Source: Ananas comosus (Eukaryota > Streptophyta > Magnoliopsida > Poales > Bromeliaceae). From it: DNA of 64,000 nt. A program made the translations under genes and the position numbers. This document shows positions 36,579-44,801 of the stretch, piece after piece (the first letter of the stretch is position 1; each line of letters opens with the position of its first letter). The DNA lies in contig NC_033635.1 in NCBI RefSeq assembly GCF_001540865.1, positions 9,342,923 to 9,406,922 on the forward strand, in the 5' to 3' direction. The notes beneath the pieces are model-generated. The model was not told the DNA's origin and did no database searches. It was given only the letters and a program-made list of their open reading frames with translations.

Positions 36579-37957
36579 GACTGATGTCTTTAGTCTTGCA
36601 GCCCACTCTGTTGGATAGGATCCGAGAGAAACAGAGTGGAGATCCACACTTGTTGAGGATTCGAGAGCAGTTAGACAGGGAACAGGCTGAGGGCTTTGTA
36701 GTAGACAGTTCGGGAGTACTGCGGTACAGGAACCGACTGTATGTGCCTATGAATTCAGAGATCCGAGCGGATATTTTGAGAGAGGTTCATTGTACTCCTT
36801 ATACGGTTCACTCTGGTGGAACCAAGATGTATAAGGACTTGAAGGCACAGTTCTGGTGGAACGGAATGAAGAGAGATATTGGCAGATTTGTGGCTCAGTG
36901 TCTGACTTGTCAACAGGTAAAGGCCGAGCATCAGGTACCTGCTGGCAAGCTTCAGAGTCTACCAGTGCCCGAGTGGAAATGGGAGCAGATCACAATGGAC
37001 TTCGTCGTGGGATTATCTAGAGAACATGGTAGTTTCGATGCTATTTGGGTGATAGTGGACAGACTGACTAAGTCTGCTCACTTCCTACGAGTTCAGACCA
37101 CCTGGTCCAGAGAGAGGCTCGCGCAGCTATACCTGGATGAGATTGTCAGGCTGCATGGTGTGCCGATGTCAATTGTATCGGACATGGACACGAGGTTTGT
37201 CTCGCATTTCTGGCGGAGTCTTCAGACCGCCTTGGGTACACAGCTGCATTTCAGTACGACGTTTCACCCACAGACAGATGGTCAGTCTGAGAGGTCCATA
37301 CAGACTCTAGAGAACATGCTGAGGGCATGCGTCCTGGACTTTGGAGGAGGGTGGTATCGACATTTGAGACTGGCTGAGTTTGCGTACAACAACAGCTATC
37401 AAAAGAGCATCCAGATGGCTCTGTTTGAGGCGTTGTATGGACGCAGATGTCGATCCCCTTTGTTTTGGAGTGATGTGGGTGAGAGGAAGACGCTAGGGCC
37501 TGAAATCTTGATAGAGGCTGAGGAAAAGATGAGAGTTGTTCGACGACACCTTTTGACAGCCCAGAGCCGCCAGAGGAGCTACGCTGATACCCGGAGACTA
37601 GACTTAGAATTTCAGGTTGGAGATCTTGTATTCCTCAAAGTCTCGCCGTCCAGAGGGATTCACCAATTTGGAGTGCGTAGAAAGCTTAATCCACGTTTCG
37701 TTGGCCCTTTTGAGGTATTGGAGCTAGTTGGACCGGTTGCCTACAGGATTGCTCTACCTCCACGGCTAGCAGGCATTCACGATGTATTCCACGTCTCGGC
37801 TTTGAGGAGTTATGTGTTCGATCCTTCTCACGTGATTGACTTCACTCCACTAGAGATTGGCGAGGATCTGAGATACGGGGAGCGACCGTTGCGGATTCTT
37901 GCTCGGGAGACAAAAGATTTGCGCAATCGGGTTATCCCGTATGTAAAGGTGCAGTAG
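36536..37957 (+). pseudogene. Ty3-gypsy integrase with truncated chromodomain-like tail
   Basis: An open frame of 473 codons, shifted relative to RNase H. It shows the HHCC zinc-binding region (HCTPYTVHSG...CLTCQQVK), the catalytic core with D (MDFVVGL), D (IVSDMDTRF) and E (DGQSERSIQTLE), and the GPFEVL / AYRIALPP / HDVFHVSALR C-terminal motifs. A TAG at 37955-37957 interrupts a chromodomain-like end. The following in-frame codons still read like that domain until TGA near 38003. It would integrate cDNA if intact. Long and well preserved, so the element is fairly young. Confidence 0.9.
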
Positions 37958-38092
37958 AGTAATCACGAGGAGCGGGAGGTGATTTGGGAGCCTGAGAGAG
38001 GGTGATGAGGGAGTCCTATCCCTACCTGTTTGATGCTCAGGGCTGAGGTATGCGTAAGTTTCGTGGACGAAACTTTTTGTAGTGGGGGAGGA

Positions 38093-39974
38093 TGTAGTAG
38101 CCCTGGAATACAGCTGTTGAGGCTTGTCGACAGCTCTGGAGAGTGTCGGGACAAGACTGAGTCGCGTTGGTGCGAATTAGACGCTAAACGGACTCATTGC
38201 GATGCGAGAGTAGGGTGTGAGCATTGTAAAATAGAAAAAGGCTGTTTTCTGCCTGTTGTACCGGTACAACCATCGAGTTGTAACCGGTACACTTCCTATG
38301 TCGGTACAACCATCGAGGTGTACCGGTACACTTTGCCAGAACCTGCGCAGCTGCTCTCGGGTTGCCATTTGTACCGGTACAAATGCCCGTGTACCGGTAC
38401 ACCTGAGTAGGTAAGGGGCTTTTTGGTAGTTTCTTACCTCGTGGACTTCACCTTTATCCCTCCTTTTTATACCAGTGTAGAGAGGATGAGAGGGAGAATT
38501 TAACGTGTTTTCTTTTCCTCTCTCTCTAGCTTGGTCCGGTGGTGGGGGAGCTCGGTTGGAGTTCGAGTGTCGCCGACGTCGTGCTGCGATGCCGTTCGAG
38601 TGTGCGTTCGTCATCGTAGCATTGCGAGGAGGCCGGGCGAGGGTGCGATTCCGCTGTTCTCAACGTCGCACCGGATTGGGATTAGCTTTTGAGGTGGGTT
38701 AAACGTTGGTTTAGCTTCTAAGTGCATTTATATAGTCGGCATGTGTGCGAGGTAGTATGTTGTATATTGTAATTGCTCAATTCATTGATTTGGTATAGTT
38801 GTTCATAAAATCTGAATTGGAGCCTTGTCGTTTGCCTATGTCTACTAGCACATGTTGGACTTGGATTTGACTTAGGAGAAAACCTGCGATTCGAACCTGT
38901 CACATGCTTAAACTACCTGATTTAGCTCTAGGAGCCGTTGTTATTTTGTATCGCCGCAGTATCAGTGTGGTGGATACCCCAGGTAGTTTAGTTTTCTGTT
39001 ACGCTCGTGCTGTGATGCCGAGTGTATTTTTACAGTAGCGTTCAGACTGTTCCGGACTGTTCGGTGCCGTCTGGATTGACGGTGGACCCATAACGCCATT
39101 TTGGCGTCAGATTGTGCCGAGGGCACGTGACCTGTTGGTTGTTAGACCAGTTGGACTTGATTTACTTGACTTTAGCTTATGAGAGCCTGATTGAGCTCGA
39201 CAGAGATACGCCGCATACTCGGTTGGGTAGCTCCCACGAGTGCCACTCCGGAGACTGGCGTTGTGCTTTTGCGTTGGTGTCGTTCGTGCAGGTTGGACTT
39301 GCTCTCCACGCACTGCTTAGTGTGGAGGTAGCTATATAGTCGCAACCGGGTGAGACGGGTGTGTTCACAGTCCCAGGGACGAGTATGCTTACAGTCCCAG
39401 TGAGATTGGGTCAGGATTGACATTTACTACAGTTGGTTAGTGTAGAGCATGATAGTGTAGTGGCTTGTAGCTGTAGATTTTCTTCCAGCATTTCCTACTA
39501 TCCTTGCTCCCTTCTGTAGACTTAGCAGGTAGACCGATGTTGTTGAGGGCGGTTCCCACTGAGGACTACTTATTTTTACAGTAGTTCTCACGCCCAGTTG
39601 TTATCCTCTTTTGTAGAGCCTATGGTTCTGGCTGCTGCTATTTCTGAGACTGATCGTGGCAAGAGCGTTACGAGCTAGAGCCCTGCTAGACGAGTCATCG
39701 AGCTAGAGGCTTCCCAGCTGCAGGTAGTGGTGGTTTTTATTTATATACATACTTTTGTTGGGTCTCGCTGGTCGAGTTTTGTATATCAGATATTGTATGT
39801 ATAGTGAACTGTCTTTTTCTACCTGGATATCTTTGTCTTCTAGCAGCTCTATACTGTTGGTCATAGTATTGTATGTTTTACAGGTGCAGCTATCGCTTCG
39901 TATACAGGAAAATTTTTTTTGTATATGGCGGATTTGTCGGCAGGCCCGAAGAACATGAAATCCAGGGCATGACA
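38093..39974 (+). repeat. 3' LTR of the Ty3-gypsy element
   Basis: A complete LTR of 1882 bp. It carries four perfect GTACCGGTAC palindromes plus degenerate ones between 38257 and 38402, a TTTTTATACC box near 38463 and CT-rich leader sequence. The end GGGCATGACA is shared with the solo LTR at 9178-11403. Confidence 0.9.
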
Positions 39975-40940
39975 GCCGCCGTCGCCCGCTCCGGCAGCCT
40001 GAATAGAAAGAGAAAGGGGAAAAAGGACATTTGTGAGGGCATTTTTGCAGACATATACCAGTTGGAGCTTTTGGAGGCACATATTTGTGAGGGCAAAAAT
40101 ATCATTTCACGAATCTACTATTAAAAAATAAACAATTCTCTAATGGGTGTTAACCAGAGGGACAAATCTGAATACATTACGACGTTTGTAGGGATAACTT
40201 ATGAAAGTTGAACTTTGTAGGGATATATTTGCAATTCACCATATTTGCGGGAACCTGTATGCAATTAACCATATTTTAAAATATAAAAAATTTTGGACCA
40301 AAATGCCCTCCCAATAATCAAATTTTTTTTACTGTTAGTAGGGCAATTTGGTCCAAAAAGGATAAAATTATTTCTCTTTCGAGGTCTGATACCTTGGGAG
40401 AGGCTTAAGATTGTGGCCGACCTTGGGAACAGCCCAAGGTCTGCCTCAAAGCATACCTTGGGAGAAGGGGAAGCCCTTCTCCCTTCTCCCTTCTCCCAAG
40501 GTCAGCCCGAATGCGCCAAACTCTAAGGCTTGACAAGCTAGTCTAGGGCCTTGGGGGTCGGGCCGTGCCAGGCCCCATGTCCAACTATTGGCCTGGCACG
40601 GCCCAAATCTGTTGCGCGCCTTGTTGTGCAGGGTCGATGGGCCAAAAAGTTTTGGCCCGGCACGGCCCAATATAGGAGGTCGGGCTAACACGACACGGTA
40701 TCTATAGTATCCGTGCCGGACAGCGGTCCTGTCCACTCTCGTGCCAGGCCGAGCAGTCCGCGGGCCATCCGGCCCGTTTGACACCCCTATCTTAACCCTA
40801 CAAATCTTCGTCTAAAAGTTGAAAAGCTACAAGTATTAATAACTTGGTGCTTTAAAAAGCACCAAGTTATTGGAGAGTTTAGTAACTTGGTGCAGTTATT
40901 TGTATTCGAGAGTCTAGTAATAATAAAAAAATCTCTTGGC

Positions 40941-41492
40941 TGTGATGTCTCGCTTTCTAGAGGGTCACCCATCCTAGGACTACTCTATCCCTAACACACT
41001 TAACTCTTTTAATCTCTTGGGTCTAGCCACCGCCTAAAATACTATAGCTGGGTTAAGAGTTTTAACCCTATTATATCTCATATAGAAGACTATGTGACGT
41101 CTCACATTCTCCCTGTCTTTAAGCCATGACGTCTTCGTCAAGTTTAAACTCATAAGTACCAAGCGATGTGAGATTTGTCTCGTTAGTTTTAATCGACCTT
41201 GTGTGGAAGCCAACGCTTAACTCACAATAGTTAATAGTATGAGATTCTCACTTTTTCCGCTGTATAATTCTGGATCAGCCGAGACTCATTTTATACTTTT
41301 GGCTTGTAATTTGCTCTGATACCAACTGTGACACCCCACTTCTTAGAGGGTCACCGATTCTAGAACCTCTCTAGTCCTAGTACGCTTAACTCTTTTAACT
41401 TTTTGAATCTAAGTACCGCCCAAAATACTATAACCAGATTAAGAGTTTTATCCCTATTATATCTCATATATGGGACTATTTGAAATTTCAGA
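40941..41492 (-). mobile_element. Cassandra-like TRIM with 5S rRNA-like LTRs
   Basis: Two LTRs of about 166 bp lie at 40941-41106 and 41327-41492. Between them, read on the minus strand, are a PBS GTTGGTATCAGAGC (41313-41326), a ~220-bp non-coding internal part and a purine tract just before the 3' LTR. The LTR minus strand contains GAGTAGTCCTAGGATGGGTG and a GAGTTAAGTGTG word. These match the 3' part of 5S rRNA as found in Cassandra TRIMs, where it may act as a pol III promoter. The flanks TTGGC and GTGGC may be an imperfect target duplication. No coding capacity. Confidence 0.85.
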
Positions 41493-42056
41493 GTGGCTTC
41501 AGCACCGAAAAAATAAAATATGATTTAAGATCTTGCTTTAATAAGTAGCTCTAATTAACTTGGAGCTTAAGGTACTACTTCTCTAGTGAAAAGTTGATGG
41601 AGAGAATTTAGTAAAGTGCTTTTCGTAATCGCAGTTGCCAAATAACACCTTATCAAACAGGCACTTTAGTTTGTGACACATTAATTTTTTGAGTGGTCCT
41701 TTTGTAGATGATATGGTAGCGAATCTTTGTCCGGATTAGCGCACTGTTACGTTTTTAGAATTAAAGAACAAAAAGAAAAGGAACAAATTAAGAAGGACTC
41801 TCAACTTGCAATATAATAAGATATTCCAATAAGAGTACAAACCCTACTATAAGTTTAAATAATTGATTGCCCGGGAACAAAGTTCATGAGCCACCAACCA
41901 TTTAATTTATTTACTGTCTCATATATATATATATGTAGTCATACAAATGATATTCTCCTCAATGATCTCTCCATATATAGACCTAGCTATGAGCAACATA
42001 TATAATCCCTTAATATGTTGTAGATTGCAAAATTATTAATTTTCTTTTTTTTTTTA
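41493..42056. other. AT-rich 3' flank of the plantacyanin gene
   Basis: Between the TRIM and the stop codon of the minus-strand gene. The 3' UTR of that gene should lie in its right part; nothing else was seen. Confidence 0.55.
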
Positions 42057-42679
42057 TTATGCTGCGGTGACGGCAATCTTCATGCCAGATTGGCAGTGGC
42101 CGGCGAAGCTGCAGATGAAGTAGTTCGTTCCTCTTGCCAGTGTGATACTGTCGCTGCCCGAGGTGTAGGTTTTGGAGCCTCGCGGCACCTTGCAGCTCTT
42201 GTAGCCCGCCGCGTTCACCGCAACAACGTTGTGTACCGACGGATTGTACTTGAACACTGGGGCAATCATAACAAGTCAACAGTTACAAACGAGTTAAAAT
42301 TTGCGGGATCAACGAGACGAGACGAGATGAGATGCATATGGAATTGACATGTGAAATAACAAACACTAGGATTTGATCTATTAAATGTGCATTATTAAAG
42401 ATTAAATCCATAACCTTACAGAACTGAGTAGCGTAACCAAAATGTTTCAAGAGCGCAATTGTTAGATAAGAAGCTAAGGGGATAAAACTCACTAAGCACA
42501 TCGCCTGCCTTGAAGCGCTTTCCGCTTGGCCAGCCACCGGAGCTGAAGGTCCACCCACCGCTGTCTCCGACGGTGTACGTCGTCGCCGACTCGGCGAGCT
42601 CACCATGCATAACAAAGCATAGCATAACCAACAAGCCAAAAGCCACAACTTGGCTTGCACTACCACTTCCCATGGCCAT
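42057..42679 (-). CDS. Plantacyanin / basic blue copper protein
   Basis: Two exons on the minus strand: exon 1 42493-42679 and exon 2 42057-42256, with a 236-nt GT-AG intron; 387 nt, 128 residues. Residues 1 to about 31 are a signal peptide with hydrophobic core VVAFGLLVMLCF. The mature phytocyanin domain starts near TTYTVGD. Copper ligands are His71 (VHNVV), Cys111, His116 and Met121 (CSFAGHCQSGM). Cys84 and Cys117 should form the disulphide. There is no C-terminal anchor, so it is the secreted plantacyanin (chemocyanin-like) type, a type-1 copper electron-transfer protein of the apoplast linked in other plants to pollen-tube growth and stress. The residue at the exon junction is Met63, where its neighbours have Val. 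Intact. Confidence 0.93.
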
Positions 42680-42771
42680 GTGTGTAGCTCTTTACACTCA
42701 ATATAGCAAAAGCAAATTGAGAAGATGAGTAATTGAGATTGTGTACATTGAACCCTAGAGAGAAGGGTGGT

Positions 42772-42778
42772 ATTTATA
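42772..42778 (-). promoter_or_regulatory. TATA box of the plantacyanin gene at 42057
   Basis: TATAAAT on the minus strand, 93 bp upstream of the ATG, a normal plant spacing with a short leader. Confidence 0.6.
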
Positions 42779-42779
42779 A

Positions 42780-44250
42780 GCATGAGAGTGGAGGGAAAGT
42801 GAGTGGGGGTAGGGGAAAAAACTAAATAAATGGGTCCACTAAAGTGCTTTTTGGAAAATATATGCCCTAATTAGGGTTTACATTACTTTAACTTGGTCAT
42901 TGAAAAGTTTGGCTAATTGAAATTGGCCAACCACCCACAATGACAAAAATTAAGGACCCAGGGTTAGTTGATGAGAGAACTTTTAGTGTATATAATATAA
43001 ATAGTGAGTTCTTGTGTGTGAGACATGTAAAGAGACAATTTTAGTACAAGTATTAGTTCAATATTGGGAGAGGTTTAATTTTAGGGGTATCAATCAATTG
43101 GGTGTGTTATGTATATATTGCTATTAGAATAAGACATGTAATTAATTAATTAACTGACCATGCTTAATTTCCCAAATTTAGAGCTATAACTAGTTCATTT
43201 ATTTTGTTCTTTGAAAATTTTAGGAATGAACTGAGTTAGGATTTAGAATTTGGACTACTTCATCCTTAAAACAATTGGAATCAAAATTACTTATTTAATT
43301 AGGAAGGAATTAATGAAGTCTCAAATTCTCCTCACCATTCATTCAAAGTTTGAAATGCTATAAATTTTATTATATATATGAACAATCTATTTATTTTAAT
43401 CAATTATAATTTTTAATTAACTTTGTTAAACGCTGTCACCTTGTCAGCATCACGCAGTAAAGGAAAAAAAGAAAAAAAAAAGAAAAGAAAAATATTTCTC
43501 CGGAACTTCGACTAGATTGTAAATCACCACCAATTAGTTTTAGACAATCAAAGGGGTTCAGCATTTTTTCCTCTAACATGATGATAATTACATGTCAACA
43601 AAGTTTGAAAAACTAAGATTGACTAGTAGATTGCACCTAATTAAAGGTGATTTTTAGTCAAACCAAAATCCTCAGGTATATATGGAATCATTAATTAATT
43701 CCATCATCTATCTTAGCTTAAAGCGCCAGCATATTCGGTTTTGTGGTAGGAGATTAAGTTAAGCTGAGTTATGTTCAGAATAGCGAGAGGTCGGGTTGGG
43801 CGAGTCATATTCAAAGGGGTGTGAGGCTGGTTGAGCAAAACCACAATCGAGACCCGTAGACGCTATGTCTGCACATTTTAAGTTAATTGATTATGTATTT
43901 CTAATAGCTAGAGTTTTTAGGACTAATGATTAGCGTCAACAATCAGATAATCTACTTTTGTATTTTTATTAATTTATTTTGATCATTAAGTAAATAGCTT
44001 CAAAAATTATGAAATTTTACTTTGAAAAACTTCAAATGCATTAAACCCTAATAATGTCAGTAATCAATTTTTGTGCATTATTTCCAAATTTACTATTCAA
44101 AGCATTCATTTAGTCAAAGACCCACTACATTTATCACAAAGATTAACTCAATACATTTGTATATTTACAAAGACATATATATATATTCTCACTAAATTAA
44201 ATAGTTGCAAGTACTTTATTACATTAATAGCAATTCTCATGCACCCAAAA
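42780..44250. other. Intergenic region between divergent plantacyanin genes
   Basis: AT-rich, with no gene or clear transposon ends. The region 44130-44255 resembles 53064-53165 and so belongs to the promoter of the plus-strand gene. Confidence 0.6.
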
Positions 44251-44255
44251 TGCCC

Positions 44256-44263
44256 TATAAAAA
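44256..44263 (+). promoter_or_regulatory. TATA box of the plantacyanin gene at 44384
   Basis: TATAAAAA, 128 bp before the ATG, preceded by the CATGCACCCAAAATGCCC block that recurs at about 53140. Confidence 0.6.
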
Positions 44264-44383
44264 GGAGGACAATATCCTATAATGTGAACTAAATAACTAG
44301 AGTTAAAAAAAAAAAAAAACTACATAAATAATTTCCTATAGTTTTAGTGCAAGAGGGGGAAAAAAGAAAAAATAAAAATAAAA

Positions 44384-44757
44384 ATGGGTGGGGTAAAGGG
44401 TGGTGTGACTCAATCATGGTGTGTTGGGTTAGGATTAATGCTTTGTTTTTGTTTCCTAATTAATCAACTTGATGTGGTTGAGTCAACCACTTACAATGTT
44501 GGGGATAATCTTGGTTGGGGTTTTAATGTGAGTGCTTGGCCCAGTGGTAAATCATTCAAAGCAGGAGATGAGCTTGGTGAGTATATCAATTTTTTTTTCT
44601 TTTTTTTTTTGTTTTTTGGTTTTTTTTTTTTTTTTTTTTTTTTTTTATTATTTCTCTTCCCTTTTCGGCGAACTCGTGTGCGTCCGCGNCGTTGTAGAAC
44701 TTTTTAAATTTCAAACAGGACATTAAATCTAACATCTAAATTATATAACCACTAGCT

Positions 44758-44801
<44 letters not shown>

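Larger units (their letters stand above)
31478..39974 (+). mobile_element. Ty3-gypsy LTR retrotransposon (chromovirus-like), decayed, 5' LTR truncated
   Basis: The 5' LTR remnant is 31478-32805 and the 3' LTR 38093-39974 (TGTAGTAGCCC to GGGCATGACA). The PBS TGGTATCAGAGC is at 32814-32825 (initiator tRNA-Met) and the polypurine tract AGTGGGGGAGGA is at 38081-38092. The order gag, protease, RT, RNase H, integrase is that of Ty3-gypsy. A chromodomain-like tail after the integrase suggests the Tekay/Del chromoviruses. Stops and frameshifts in gag and pol show it is inactive. The 5' LTR lacks its first ~497 bp and also lacks a ~54-bp segment present in the 3' LTR (about 39267-39320). It is nested in the MULE-type element. 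Confidence 0.92.
31445..40270. mobile_element. MULE-type element interrupted by the Ty3-gypsy insertion
   Basis: The left end GGGTTAATTGCATGCAGG and right end (complement) GGTTAATTGCATACAGG are inverted repeats flanked by the identical 11-bp sequence ATATTTTAAAA (31434-31444, 40271-40281). Only about 30 bp of the left arm survives before the truncated LTR. The right part (39975-40270) is about 296 bp and has no coding region. Mutator-like assignment follows from TSD length. Confidence 0.65.
30527..40789. mobile_element. hAT-type non-autonomous element, 8-bp TSD, carrying nested insertions
   Basis: The ends TAGGGGCGTAATGTGGGCC and (complement) TAGGGGTGTCAAACGGGCC are flanked by the perfect 8-bp duplication TCTTAACC (30519-30526, 40790-40797), typical of hAT elements. 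Its own sequence is GC-rich near both ends (GGCACGGCCC-type words at 30540-30710 and 40540-40780). No transposase is visible; its interior is filled by a foldback MITE, a MULE-type element and a Ty3-gypsy element. A local inverted word set (CTTGGGAGAAGGGGAAGCCC) lies near 40450. Confidence 0.8.
30375..40870. mobile_element. Outermost MITE of the nest (GCACCAAG family), split by 10.3 kb
   Basis: The left part (30375-30526) has GGTGCTTTTAAAAGCACC and AAGTACTTGGTGCTT. The right part (40790-40870) has AACTTGGTGCTTTAAAAAGC. Joined at the hAT insertion, they give the same order as the copy at 63787-64000. It was disrupted by the element at 30527-40789. Confidence 0.7.
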
